This document shows, piece after piece, positions 37,005 to 46,528 of a stretch of 64,000 nucleotides of DNA. The DNA is taken from assembly GCF_000381925.1 (NCBI RefSeq), contig NZ_KB907307.1, positions 2,480,001-2,544,000 of the forward strand, written 5' to 3'. Position numbers and translations under genes: made by a program. Under the pieces are notes generated by a model. It ran no database searches, was not told where the DNA came from, and saw nothing but the letters and a program-made list of their open reading frames with translations. The stretch comes from Nocardia sp. BMG111209 (GTDB lineage: Bacteria; Actinomycetota; Actinomycetes; Mycobacteriales; Mycobacteriaceae). Positions within the stretch are counted from its first letter, which is position 1; each line of letters begins with the position of its first letter.

Positions 37005-38038
37005 CAGCAGGAACCTCCGGGTATCGGCACACAGAGGTTCGGCGCCTGGATCGTCGTCGCCGACCGGTCGACAGTGACACCGTTCGCGGATATGAAGGGC
37101 AGCAACCGTTGCTCCAGGATTCGGATCGAGTCCAGCATCGTTCCCAGGCGACCGGCCAGATCCTGCAGATCGGGAATCGTGCCCGCGAGTCCCTGAGCGC
37201 GGTCCCGTAGCGAGGCGTCCCAGGCACGGCCCAGCGGCGCGAAGTCGTGCAGAACCGTGGCCAGATCCCACAGGGACCGCTCCAGCTGTACCTTGTCGGT
37301 TTCCACGATGTTCTCGAGCGTGCCGAGCTTCGTGATCAACCGGCCCAGCACCTGCGAGTTCGCTTGCAGCGCCGACAGATATTCGTCGGAGAACGCCAGC
37401 GTGCGGGAGACGTCGGCATTCTGCTTGTTCAGGATGTCGACGATCCCGTCCGCCGCATGCACGGCCGAACGCAGTGCGTCCGGGCTCTGCTGGGCAGCAC
37501 CGGCCAGTGCCCCGAGGCTCCGGCGGAGCCCGGCCGCGTCGATCTGCTGGATCGGCTGCACCGCATCGCGGAACGCCTGGGCCAGGTTGTACGGCAGGAC
37601 GACCCGCGGTAGCGGAATCACCGTGGCTCCCAGCGGGTTCGTCCCGGCCGGTTCCGCCGCGAGGTAATACCCGCCCACCACGGTCAGCATGCGAATCGCG
37701 AGCGAGGTCTCGTCACCGAGGAAAACGCTGTTGTCGACGGTGAAACGCATCCGGACCCGATCGCGCAGCAACGTCAGCGACGTCACCTTGCCCACCGGGA
37801 TGCCCGCGATGCGGACGTCGTCGCCGGTCCGGATGCTGCCGGCCTGTGCCAGGTCCGCCGAGTACTCTCGCCTGCCGCTGTTCCCGGCGAGGTAGACGAC
37901 CCCGATCATGATGACCAGCAACACCGTCGCGCCGATTCCGGCGATACCCCACCGGAGATCGGACGAGTGCGTATCGGCGGTGCCGGCCACCGGGCCGCGG
38001 GACATCCGGCTGCGCAGCCGGGCGATTACCGATGGCAT
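37004..38038 (-). CDS. mceC: MCE family protein MceC
   Basis: A 344-aa Mce protein with an anchor helix (about residues 33-53), Mce domain (IRTGDDVRIAGIPVGKVTSL), coiled-coil-type helical part and the C-terminal CVPIPGGSC seen in MceC proteins. ATG 38038 overlaps the mceB reading frame by 13 bases. Confidence 0.9.
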   Translation of the reverse strand: MPSVIARLRSRMSRGPVAGTADTHSSDLRWGIAGIGATVLLVIMIGVVYLAGNSGRREYSADLAQAGSIRTGDDVRIAGIPVGKVTSLTLLRDRVRMRFTVDNSVFLGDETSLAIRMLTVVGGYYLAAEPAGTNPLGATVIPLPRVVLPYNLAQAFRDAVQPIQQIDAAGLRRSLGALAGAAQQSPDALRSAVHAADGIVDILNKQNADVSRTLAFSDEYLSALQANSQVLGRLITKLGTLENIVETDKVQLERSLWDLATVLHDFAPLGRAWDASLRDRAQGLAGTIPDLQDLAGRLGTMLDSIRILEQRLLPFISANGVTVDRSATTIQAPNLCVPIPGGSC

Positions 38039-39029
38039 ACCGTGATCCTCTGTCCGTCGAGCAGTATTCGGAGCGGGTCCGGTGCGGCGGCGACTCCGTG
38101 GGTACAGGTCATTGCGGCGTCCGGACCGGTCGGGGGCAACGCCGCGGTGATCGACTGGATCAGCCCCGGCAGCCGTGCGAACACCTCCTGGGCCTCGTGC
38201 GGATCGGGCAGCGCGCGCTGCAGCGCCGCGTCCAGATCCTTGTTGGGTTCACCGGTGAGACCCAGCACGGTCAGCAGATTCCGCACCGGCTGCAGTACCG
38301 GCGGGATCCCCACCGCAAAATCGACCAGGCCCGGTACCTTGTCGGTGATGGCGGTGAACAGCTGGGTCAGATTGGTCAGCAGCGCGATCGCGTCGCCCGA
38401 TTTGCCACCCATGTGCTGCGACACCTCGGACAGGTTCGCGATCAGGGTGGACAGCACCGCCTGCCGGTCCGAGGCGTACCGGCTGAGGGTCTCGATCGAC
38501 GACAGCGCCGGACCGAGCCCGGTTCCGTCACCCTGGATCACCGCCAGCAGGTTGGCGGCGAACCGGTTGATATCGCCGGGTGACAGTTCGGCCAGCACCG
38601 GCTGCAGCCCTTTGAACAGGGTCGTGATGTCGAAGGCCGGGACGTCTGCGCGGTCGGGTACCCGACGCTCGGATCATGGCGGCGGTCCGGCCGTTCGGCC
38701 TGCTCGATCTCCAGATAGCGGGATCCGGTCAGGTTCTGGTACTTCACCGCCAGTGTGCTGTTGTCGAACAACGGGTGCGTGCGCATGACGGTGAATCGCA
38801 CCCGCGCCAGCGGGCCCGCCAGCCCGAGCGAGTCGACCTTGCCGACCTGGACACCGTACAGGCGCACCTCGTCACCGACCCGCAGCCCGTTCGCATCGGT
38901 GAACATCGCGGTGTACGAGTCGGTGGCCCCGGCGACCGGCCGTTCGATCACCTGGAGGACGCCGATCAGCGCCAGCGCCATCACCACCACGGTGATCGAC
39001 ACCCGGATCGCGAGGGCACGGACCGACAT
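38026..39029 (-). pseudogene. mceB: MCE family protein MceB, frameshifted
   Basis: The N-terminal half (ATG 39029, anchor helix, Mce domain with DEVRLYGVQVGKVDSL and YLEIEQ) is normal, but homology moves into the next frame near 38660. There the original frame would run on as GYPTAQTS, while the true continuation (VPDRADVPAFDITTLFKGLQ) is one base out. The shift lies at a run of three Gs on the minus strand (plus 38661-38663); a fourth G would restore the whole gene. Either a one-base loss disabled the locus or it is a sequencing error in a homopolymer. Confidence 0.8.
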
Positions 39030-40078
39030 CAGTGGCCTCCCGGGGCGAGCAGCGCCGACAGCGGCGCGGCGACTGCGGGCATCGTTCCCAGGTCGACCTC
39101 GACATCGGTGTTCAGCACGGGTCCGTCGGGTGAGTCGTGGAACGACGCACGCAGCCGGTCGAGCAGCTCCGACAATTGCGGCCCGGAACCACCGGCGCCG
39201 AGTGACGCGGTCAGCGAATCGAGCAGCTGCGTGACGATCGGCACGAACCCGCCGGCGTACTGCTGCCCCGTGCCGCTGAGATGGATCACCGCAGGCAGCA
39301 ATTGGTACTGGATACCGTGGAAGTAGTCGTTGTAGTGCGTGAGATGCTCTGGGGCGGAGAAATATTCGTTCGTGTACGCCGCGTAGATCACCCGCAGACC
39401 GCCGTCGAGCATCGGCGGCAGTCCGGCCAGCACCGATCCGTACCGAGCGAACAGTACCGACGGCGGCAGTTGCTGGGTCTCGGTGAACGCCCGCGCGGTG
39501 GTCCCGATCGCCTGGAACAACGGTGTGAACGCGGTGAAATCGCGGGAGGCGTCACCGAGCAGCGCCGAGAGTCGGGGCGTGAGCACCTCGCCGGTGAGAC
39601 TGCCCGTCGATTGCAGCAGCGTCGACAGTGTGGCATCCGCGACCCGGCCGGCCGCGCTGCCGGTCAGATCCACCGTCGAGCCGTCATCGAGGATGTTCCC
39701 GCCGCTACCCGGGTGCAGCTGTAAAGCACTGATCCCGAACAGGTTTCCCGGAGCGTAGTCGACGCTCATGCCGTCGGTCAGGCCGAAAAGCTGAGAATGC
39801 TGGAGGCTCAGGGTGATTCGCTGCCGACCCAGCCCCATTGAGCTCAGCGCGGTCACCGAACCGACGCGCACACCGTCGAAACGGACATCGGTGCCTGTGC
39901 CGATCCCTTCACCCACGTGCTCTGTCAGCAGCGCGACGCGAATCTCGCCGGTCGGCCGGTCGGCCGGCACAATGCGCCACACCACGGCGACGAGTACGAC
40001 GAGCAGAACAGCTCCCGTACCGAGCATCCGGGCGTGACGCTGCCCGATCCCGGTTCCCGGCATGGTGTAGACAGGCAT
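39029..40078 (-). CDS. mceA: MCE family protein MceA
   Basis: A 349-aa Mce protein: N-terminal anchor (about residues 20-40), Mce domain (EGIGTGTDVRFDGVRVGSVT) and helical tail. It is the first gene of the leftward locus and its stop overlaps the mceB start (TGATG). ATG 40078 has no obvious ribosome site; ATG 40063 is an alternative. It is unusual in that the yrbE genes are divergent rather than upstream on the same strand. Confidence 0.88.
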   Translation of the reverse strand: MPVYTMPGTGIGQRHARMLGTGAVLLVVLVAVVWRIVPADRPTGEIRVALLTEHVGEGIGTGTDVRFDGVRVGSVTALSSMGLGRQRITLSLQHSQLFGLTDGMSVDYAPGNLFGISALQLHPGSGGNILDDGSTVDLTGSAAGRVADATLSTLLQSTGSLTGEVLTPRLSALLGDASRDFTAFTPLFQAIGTTARAFTETQQLPPSVLFARYGSVLAGLPPMLDGGLRVIYAAYTNEYFSAPEHLTHYNDYFHGIQYQLLPAVIHLSGTGQQYAGGFVPIVTQLLDSLTASLGAGGSGPQLSELLDRLRASFHDSPDGPVLNTDVEVDLGTMPAVAAPLSALLAPGGH

Positions 40079-40435
40079 GCGTCAGCAGCCCGCACGGGCC
40101 GAGGGCGAGTCCGGTCGAACCCCACCGTCGAGTCTGTTCGGGGACCCGGTCCGGGCTGCCGGGCAAGGACGCGGGGTCGCCCCCGGGTAACGGATCGGCG
40201 CTGAATCCATGTATGCCCCTGTACATCCCGAATCGATCAGGTCAATGCGACGGCGAGCGAGTACTCGGTGCTCGCGCACCGACCGCAGCCACTATAGTAT
40301 CCTATATAGTAAGCACAACCGCATGGCTCACAGAAATGCTCTCAGCGCCCGGGTGCGCCGCATCGTGGCTACGGGGCTCCTTCGAGAACGGGTCCGCCCG
40401 CCGACCCGGGTGACAGTCGCGAACAAGGAGGTTCC
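40079..40435. other. Divergent promoter region of the mce and yrbE genes
   Basis: 357 bases with no gene. It holds the AT-rich inverted repeat at 40291-40310 and the strong AAGGAGG ribosome site for yrbEA. Both the mce and yrbE transcripts probably start here. Confidence 0.6.
40294..40310. promoter_or_regulatory. Operator site 10 (divergent mce/yrbE region)
   Basis: ATAGTATCCTATATAGT matches 9 of 12 consensus positions. It is nested in a larger inverted repeat (ACTATA at 40291-40296 with TATAGT at 40305-40310). Confidence 0.5.
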
Positions 40436-41290
40436 GTGTCGGTCTCCCCGGCCTTGTCGCCGCCGGAGAAGGCGCCTCGCAACCGAGACATTCTGCGTGG
40501 CAACTTCTCGGCCACAGTGCTGTCGAGCGTGGCGACCTTGGGTCGCGCACTCCGGATGGGCGCGACCGCGGCCCGGATCGGAGTGACCGATGCGGTGCGG
40601 TGGCGGTTCCAGATTCACGAAACGCTCACGCAGGCATGGTTTCTGATCAAGGTGACAGCATTTCCCAGCCTGTTGATGGCGATCCCGTTCGGCGTGATCG
40701 TCTCCGCTCAGGTCGGCAACATCGTCTCCCAGTTGGGCGCGGATTCCATGATCGGCGCTGCCGGTGGGCTGGGGGTGATCAAACAGGGCGCTCCGATGGC
40801 GACCGCGCTCATGCTCGGCGGGGCCGGCGCAGCGGCGATCGCCGCGGACCTGGGCGCGCGCACCATCCGCGAGGAGGTCGACGCGCTGCGCGTGATGGGA
40901 ATCGATCCGGTACAACGCCTGGTCGTCCCCCGGATCACCGCGATGATGATCGTGGCGCCGCTGCTGAACATCCTGATCGTGGTCGTCGGCATCTCGGCCG
41001 GCTTCCTGGTATCCGTTGTCGCGTTGAATGTCACTCCTGGTAGTTACTGGGATTCGTTCGGGGCGTTCACTCAGACCGTCGACATCTGGGTGTCACTGGC
41101 GAAGGCGACCCTGTTCGGATTCGTCGTGGTCGTCATCGCCTGCCAGCGCGGCCTCGAGGCCCGCGGCGGCCCTCGCGGTGTCGCGGACGGGGTGAACGCG
41201 GCGGTCGTCCTGTCCATCGCCGTCGTCACGGTGCTGAACACGGTCGTCACTCAGGTGGTCACGATGTTCTTCCCGATTCGGATGGCATGA
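40436..41290 (+). CDS. yrbEA: YrbE family Mce permease subunit A
   Basis: A 284-aa MlaE-type permease with about five or six membrane helices and the family EExDALRVMGIDP cytoplasmic loop (near residue 143) that contacts the ATPase. GTG 40436 follows AAGGAGGT. It overlaps the next gene as ATGA. The ATPase (MceG/Mkl) is not in this window, as usual for these loci. Confidence 0.92.
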   Translation: MSVSPALSPPEKAPRNRDILRGNFSATVLSSVATLGRALRMGATAARIGVTDAVRWRFQIHETLTQAWFLIKVTAFPSLLMAIPFGVIVSAQVGNIVSQLGADSMIGAAGGLGVIKQGAPMATALMLGGAGAAAIAADLGARTIREEVDALRVMGIDPVQRLVVPRITAMMIVAPLLNILIVVVGISAGFLVSVVALNVTPGSYWDSFGAFTQTVDIWVSLAKATLFGFVVVVIACQRGLEARGGPRGVADGVNAAVVLSIAVVTVLNTVVTQVVTMFFPIRMA

Positions 41291-42153
41291 TGGCCGCCAC
41301 GAGTTACCGACCCCCGGGTCTGCGCCGGCCGGCTCGCTTGTTCGGCCGGTGGAGTCTGTGGCAGCCGATCGAATCCATCGGGTTCGTGCTCGGATTCGTC
41401 TGGCAGGTCGTCACGTCGGTGCCTTATACCCTGGTGCACTACCGCCGCCAGACCGTATCGATCATCAGCGATATGACCTGGGGACGTGGCTCGGTCATCG
41501 TCGGCGGCGGCGTCGTGCCGCTGATGCTGCTCATGGGCGCGGCCATGGGCGCCTCCATCGGCATCGAGGCCTACAGCGCGCTGAACCTGCTGTCCCTCGG
41601 CCAGCTCAGCGGTCTGCTGTCCGCCTTCGGCGTCACCCGCGAACTCGCACCCATTGCGGCAGGAGTCGGTTTCGCCGCACAAGCCGGCTGCCGCATGACC
41701 GCCGAAATCGGGTCCATGCGGATCTCGGAGGAGATCGACGCCCTCGAATCACTGGGGATACGGTCGGTGCCGTTCGTTGTCACCACCCGCGTCATCGCCG
41801 GAATCGTGACCGTCGCACCCGCCTTCGTGGTCGCACTGATCCTCAGCTATGTCTCCTGTGAACTGGTCGTCACCACGGTCCACCAAACGCCCTCGGGAAC
41901 CTACGATCACTACTTCGATCAATTCGTCCTCGGCAGAGATATCATCGCCGCCACGGTCAAGGTGACGGTCTTCGCCGTCGGTATCGTCCTCATCCACTGC
42001 TACCAGGGATTTTTCGTCACGGGCGGACCCGAGGGCGTGGGCACCGGCTCGGGGCGCGCAGTCCGCGCCAGCCTCGTCACCATCATCGTCCTCGACATGG
42101 TGAGCACTATCGTCCTCTGGGGTTTCCGATCACCGATCACGTTCACCGGTTGA
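41287..42153 (+). CDS. yrbEB: YrbE family Mce permease subunit B
   Basis: A 288-aa MlaE-type permease paired with the preceding one; the ATPase-contact loop is EEIDALESLGI near residue 150. Start at ATG 41287 or the adjacent ATG 41290, coupled to the previous stop. Its stop codon overlaps the convergent MerR gene by 24 bases, which leaves no room for downstream mce genes. Confidence 0.92.
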   Translation: MMAATSYRPPGLRRPARLFGRWSLWQPIESIGFVLGFVWQVVTSVPYTLVHYRRQTVSIISDMTWGRGSVIVGGGVVPLMLLMGAAMGASIGIEAYSALNLLSLGQLSGLLSAFGVTRELAPIAAGVGFAAQAGCRMTAEIGSMRISEEIDALESLGIRSVPFVVTTRVIAGIVTVAPAFVVALILSYVSCELVVTTVHQTPSGTYDHYFDQFVLGRDIIAATVKVTVFAVGIVLIHCYQGFFVTGGPEGVGTGSGRAVRASLVTIIVLDMVSTIVLWGFRSPITFTG

Positions 42154-42882
42154 CGCTGTTCCCGCTCCGTACCCGAGCCTTTCTCCGAACTCGATGATTT
42201 CCGCCAGCAGAGTTCCTACGCGCAGCAGAGCGAGCGCGCGTTGGGCGATGACCTCCAGCCGTGTGTCGAGCGCGGCGATCGAGTCGCTCACTTCGTTGAG
42301 GTCACGGACCGCGGTGATCGTCGTCCGGACCTCCGGGATGCGGTAACCACCGGCGCGGAGGGCTACGGTGATGCGTGCCTCCCGGATGGCGGTGAGGGTG
42401 TAGCGCCGTGCTGTTCCCCCGCGCGTGGCAACCCGCTCGGGCGCCACAAGGCCGACCTTCTCCCAGTAGCGGAGCGTGGACGCCCGGACTCCGAGGGCGT
42501 GGGACAGCTCCGTGATGGTCATCGAGTCCGCTTCGACAGGCTTCGCCTCGGTGGTTGCCTCGGCTCGAATCGACTCCAGCGCACAGCGTGCTGCGAGTGC
42601 CTGCTGCCGCTCGCCGTTGAGCTCGGCATGGAACCCGCAGATCAGCGCCGCCGCCTCGTCGCGCGGCAGGAGGCGAATCTCGCGCATTGCCCGTCGCGCC
42701 GCGACCGGCCCCACGGCCTGAGCGAGGTGGCGGTACGCGCGAAGGGCGTGGACGTGCGCTGTCGAGAACCGCCGGTACCCGTTGCGGGACCGGGCCGCAG
42801 CGGGGATCACGCCCAGAGCCTCGAGATCACGCACCTGTTGGGCGGAGTAATTCGCCGCTGCCGCAACGGCCGCGGTGTTCAT
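42130..42882 (-). CDS. MerR family regulator with two HTH domains
   Basis: A 250-aa protein with one MerR-type winged helix at residues 1-70 (YSAQQVRDLEALGVIP, NGYRRFS) and a second from about 121 (MTITELSHALGVRASTLRYW, then YTLTAIREARI), joined by a helical linker and followed by a short coiled coil. Single MerR proteins have one HTH per chain, so this monomer could bind a double site. ATG 42882 is chosen. It is divergent from the DUF6194 gene, 68 bases away. Confidence 0.85.
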   Translation of the reverse strand: MNTAAVAAAANYSAQQVRDLEALGVIPAAARSRNGYRRFSTAHVHALRAYRHLAQAVGPVAARRAMREIRLLPRDEAAALICGFHAELNGERQQALAARCALESIRAEATTEAKPVEADSMTITELSHALGVRASTLRYWEKVGLVAPERVATRGGTARRYTLTAIREARITVALRAGGYRIPEVRTTITAVRDLNEVSDSIAALDTRLEVIAQRALALLRVGTLLAEIIEFGERLGYGAGTASTGERDR

Positions 42883-42950
42883 GCGTGGCCGTTTTCGTTC
42901 ACTCGGGTCAACCAAACCCTCCACAAGCACTTCAACGACACACTCGAACC

Positions 42951-43523
42951 ATGAGTATGGACCAACTTCTCGAAACGATCCGAGCGTTCGACGGGGTACT
43001 CGAACTTGCCCCCGGCCGGGGCAGCGCCTTCCCGGAAATCGCTTGGGGCGATCACTTCTTCTACTACGCGCCCGACGGCCGAGTGCCACAGCGCGAGCAG
43101 CCCTACGCCACGATCGTTACGAAGAACTACCCCGACGATGCTTCATGCGACCTCGACCATCCCGATCGATGGCGACTGAACATCCACGTCGGCACGAACG
43201 CATTCGTCGAACTCACAGCTGAGGACCCCCGAGCCGAGCCGACACCCCGCGACTACGCCGCCACCGATGTAGTCCTTCCGCACCCGGTCTATCGCAGGCC
43301 AGGCTGGGTGTCGATCATCAACCCGGGCACGAACACACACATGCTGGCAACCCGCCTCCTTCGTCAAGCACACGAGGACGCCGAGCGCCGAGCAACTCGA
43401 GCCCGACGGCCTCGTGCGGCCGGCCCGTCACCGGATGCCCCGCCGGATGCCCTCCCGAAGCACCTCAACGACTCGAATCCGACAGTTACGGGAATCGGAG
43501 GTCTTCCCGATTCCCGCCGATGA
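42951..43523 (+). CDS. DUF6194 family protein
   Basis: A 190-aa small soluble protein. The N-terminal 140 residues match the actinobacterial DUF6194 family (FPEIAWGDHFFYYAPDG, YATIVTKNYPDD, WRLNIHVG). The last 40 residues are low-complexity, basic and Pro/Ala-rich. ATG 42951 is the family start. Function is unknown; the divergent MerR gene may regulate it. Confidence 0.85.
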   Translation: MSMDQLLETIRAFDGVLELAPGRGSAFPEIAWGDHFFYYAPDGRVPQREQPYATIVTKNYPDDASCDLDHPDRWRLNIHVGTNAFVELTAEDPRAEPTPRDYAATDVVLPHPVYRRPGWVSIINPGTNTHMLATRLLRQAHEDAERRATRARRPRAAGPSPDAPPDALPKHLNDSNPTVTGIGGLPDSRR

Positions 43524-43643
43524 CCGGATTCACCGATCAGCGATGTCGCGATTCGGAGCCGACCCTTTCGACCTGCGGTGCTGTGCGTTGCCGCACGGAC
43601 GTGGCGACTTGGTTTGTCTCAGTGAGCCTTTCATTTCCTGTCG

Positions 43644-44366
43644 CTAGCCGCGCCGGTCCCAAGCCTGCGGGCTTCGGTAGTGGTTGCGATGCCCCGCTTG
43701 GAGCACCGCGCACAGCTTGTCGAATTGCTCCACGTCGTTCGGAAGACGTGCCAGTAAGCGCAGAGCCGATTCCGGCTCGATGTCTCCGTAGACGTCGTGG
43801 TAGCTGCTGAGCAGCCCTTGGAACACGGCGCCCCGCAGCTCGGGCACCTCGACCACTGCCCGGTAGACGGGTTCCTTCATCATCCAGGGCACCGGCCCCG
43901 AGATCTCGAGCACCCGCCGGGCCCGCCGAAGCAGCGCCTCGTCCCCGCTCCGCAGTCTCCCGGCATCGTTCCCGAGCACCTGGGCGAACGCCGTCTCGAC
44001 CGTGGCGTGGTTCTCGAACCAGTCGACCCACAACGAATAGGTGATCGTCTCGGCGGCCGCCGGCGCCTCGAGCCGCGACCGATACTCCCGCCAGAGCACC
44101 TCGTGGACGCGGGGGTCGTCGGTGTCGGCCATCAGGAAGCGGATCTCGCACGTGACCCAATATTCGCCGAGCAGGTCCAGCAGCCCGAAGCCCAACCGCA
44201 CCCGGCCGGACTCATCGAGGTCCGGATCCGCCAGAGCCACCGAGGCCCACTGGTGAGCCACGTCGTTGGCCGACAGAAGTTCACCTTCGGCGAGCCAGGC
44301 TCCATCGCCGGCCCGGGTGACACCCTCTGCGGCAAGCCAGCGCCGCGCCTCTTCCTTGGCGATCAT
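43644..44366 (-). CDS. Conserved hypothetical protein
   Basis: A 240-aa soluble, acidic helical protein starting MIAKEEARRWLAAEG. I recognise no domain. Codon use matches neighbouring genes, so it is probably expressed. No membrane segment or signal peptide is visible. Confidence 0.7.
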   Translation of the reverse strand: MIAKEEARRWLAAEGVTRAGDGAWLAEGELLSANDVAHQWASVALADPDLDESGRVRLGFGLLDLLGEYWVTCEIRFLMADTDDPRVHEVLWREYRSRLEAPAAAETITYSLWVDWFENHATVETAFAQVLGNDAGRLRSGDEALLRRARRVLEISGPVPWMMKEPVYRAVVEVPELRGAVFQGLLSSYHDVYGDIEPESALRLLARLPNDVEQFDKLCAVLQAGHRNHYRSPQAWDRRG

Positions 44367-44542
44367 TCAGGAAGTTCTACCGGAATCTCCCCGCGACCAT
44401 GGAATGACGGTCTGCCTACGGGTGCGGCGGTGGTTCTGCGATCAACCGTCTTGTGGGGCGCAGACTTTCGTGGAGCAGGTTGAGGGGGTCCACTCTGCTG
44501 CGGCTGCTCCGAACGTTGCCGGATCCCAAAACCGCCCGCATC

Positions 44543-45091
44543 CTATTCGCGGTTGCCGCGCTGGCGGTTTCGATAGTTGCGAACCTTCGCGATGCTCCCG
44601 CAGGCGCGGCCGTCCGGCGTCTCGGCATACATCGAACACCAGGTACGGCTGTGATTTCGGCTGTGATCGTAGAAGACGTTGCGGCAGTCGGGGCAGGACT
44701 TCAGGCGAGCCCACCGATGATCGGCGAGCGCCACCGCGACCTTTGCCAGCAATGCGGCAGCGGTGCCCGCGTCACGGGCGAGGTAGCGGATCGGCTCGGC
44801 ATCGTCACCGACGGCCACGACGACGGGGTGGCTCGCGAACCATGAGACGAGTTCGGCGGGTGCCGGATTCCCGAGTGCGGCTCGCAGATCGGTTCGCAGA
44901 TCGAGTAGTTCGCCGATCTCGTTCGGCTGTGGCGGCGGGATGTCGGGGAATCCGCTTCGCCACCGTTGCGGGTCGGATATCAGCTCGGGCAGGTCGTCGG
45001 TCGCGGTCCTGGTCTCGTGCGGTACGCGCCAGGTGTTCAGGAAGGTGCGGACCTGTTCGAGGCGTCCAGGTGCGGTACTCGACCCAGTCAT
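44543..45091 (-). CDS. CGNR zinc finger / ABATE domain protein
   Basis: A 182-aa predicted regulator. Its C-terminal domain has the cysteine pairs CPDC, WCSM and a CG motif within the order seen in CGNR zinc fingers (VFYDHSRNHSRTWCSM). The N-terminal half fits the ABATE stress-regulator domain. ATG 45091 is chosen; ATG 45103 is an alternative. It is divergent from an MFS transporter and probably regulates it. Confidence 0.85.
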   Translation of the reverse strand: MTGSSTAPGRLEQVRTFLNTWRVPHETRTATDDLPELISDPQRWRSGFPDIPPPQPNEIGELLDLRTDLRAALGNPAPAELVSWFASHPVVVAVGDDAEPIRYLARDAGTAAALLAKVAVALADHRWARLKSCPDCRNVFYDHSRNHSRTWCSMYAETPDGRACGSIAKVRNYRNRQRGNRE

Positions 45092-45103
45092 GATTACCAG
45101 CAT

Positions 45104-45146
45104 AGCTGTTGACCGGTATACGCATTGGTGCTTACCGTCTAATACC
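45104..45146. promoter_or_regulatory. Divergent promoter between CGNR regulator and MFS gene
   Basis: A 43-base gap. CGGTAT (45114-45119) and ATACCG (45142-45147) form an inverted repeat spanning it, a candidate autoregulatory site for the CGNR protein. Confidence 0.4.
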
Positions 45147-46337
45147 GTGACTGGTAACAGCTCGAGGGAAGTGCACACTCCGGACCCGGATCTCGCCGCA
45201 CTCCGGGTCCGCGGCCGAATCGCGATTTCCGCCTTCTTCGCCCTCGGCGGCTTCGTCTTCGCCGGATGGGCGGTACGGATCCCCGCCATGGCAACCCGGA
45301 TCGATGCGGCTCCGGGAGTGCTCGGATCGGCGCTGCTGGGTTTGTCCGCCGCCACCTTGATCGCCATGTTGGCGGCAGGCCCCCTGTGCCGACGGTTCGG
45401 CAGCGCACGAGTCGCGATCGTGACCGGATCCGTACTGCCCGTGAGTGTCGTCGTACCGACGCTCGCCCGCTCGGCGACGGAGCTCGGCCTGGGGCTGATC
45501 GTTTTCGGCTCGGCGTTCGGCGCGAACGACATCGCCGTCAACAGTGCCGCGGTCGACCTGGCCGCCATGTTCGAACGACCGATCATGTCCCGCCTGCATG
45601 CGGCCAACAGCCTCGGTAGCCTCGCCGGTGCGGGCGTCGGCGGGCTGGTCGGCGCAACGCTGTCCCCCACCCGGCACCTGGCGCTGCTGGCACCGGCGGG
45701 CATCGTCGCAGCACTGGTGGCCGGCCGTGCCCTGATCTCGAGCCCGATTCCGCACATCCACGAATCGCACGACGAGGCACCCCGCAGCCGAACCCTCATC
45801 ATCACAACGATTTTCGGCGTGATCGCGCTGTGCTCCGCCTTCACTCAAGGTGGCGCGGACAACTGGATGCCCATGCATCTGAGTCGTGACCTCGGTGCGA
45901 GTAGCGGACTCGCTGCCTGCGGTTATGCGGTCATGCAGGGCGCGATCGCGGTCGGCCGCCTGAGCGGGGCCGCGCTCGTCGTCCGGCTGGGCCCCACGCG
46001 GGTCCTCGTGTGGAGCGGCGCGACGGCTTGCGCCGGAACGGTTCTCGCCGCGCTCACACCGTGGGTCTGGCTTGCGCTGCCCGGACTGTGTCTGCTGGGT
46101 CTGGGCTTGGCCAATACCTACCCGCTGGCCATGAGCATTGCGGGCAGGTACGGCGGGCCGAACGGTATATCGGTGGCAACGATTCTGGGCTACTGCGGTC
46201 TGCTGCTCGCCCCGCCCGCCATCGGCATCTTCGCCGACATCACCGGACTGTCGCGAGCATTGTTGATGACCACCGGTGTCATCTCGGTAGCGACGTTGCT
46301 CGCGTATACGGTGCACCGGAGGGGCATTCGGCGCTGA
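45147..46337 (+). CDS. MFS transporter
   Basis: A 396-aa 12-helix major facilitator resembling the sugar/drug transporters adjacent to CGNR regulators. GTG 45147 is chosen because the upstream in-frame part would overlap the divergent gene. Helices such as ALRVRGRIAISAFFALGGFV and IFGVIALCSAFTQGG are clear. Substrate unknown. Confidence 0.85.
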   Translation: MTGNSSREVHTPDPDLAALRVRGRIAISAFFALGGFVFAGWAVRIPAMATRIDAAPGVLGSALLGLSAATLIAMLAAGPLCRRFGSARVAIVTGSVLPVSVVVPTLARSATELGLGLIVFGSAFGANDIAVNSAAVDLAAMFERPIMSRLHAANSLGSLAGAGVGGLVGATLSPTRHLALLAPAGIVAALVAGRALISSPIPHIHESHDEAPRSRTLIITTIFGVIALCSAFTQGGADNWMPMHLSRDLGASSGLAACGYAVMQGAIAVGRLSGAALVVRLGPTRVLVWSGATACAGTVLAALTPWVWLALPGLCLLGLGLANTYPLAMSIAGRYGGPNGISVATILGYCGLLLAPPAIGIFADITGLSRALLMTTGVISVATLLAYTVHRRGIRR

Positions 46338-46528
46338 CCAGAACGTTCACCATCGCAAGTTCACGATTCGAATATCGGCCGACCTCCCCCAATCGAGAGT
46401 GGATGTGGCCGGGCGATTGCCGCTCGGTGAGGATCCGATGAGGAACACCGGAACCCGGTCGTCATACACGCGACAGGGCAGCACGCTGTAGTCGAAGCAC
46501 AACATCGACAGCGGAGAAACGGACCGAG

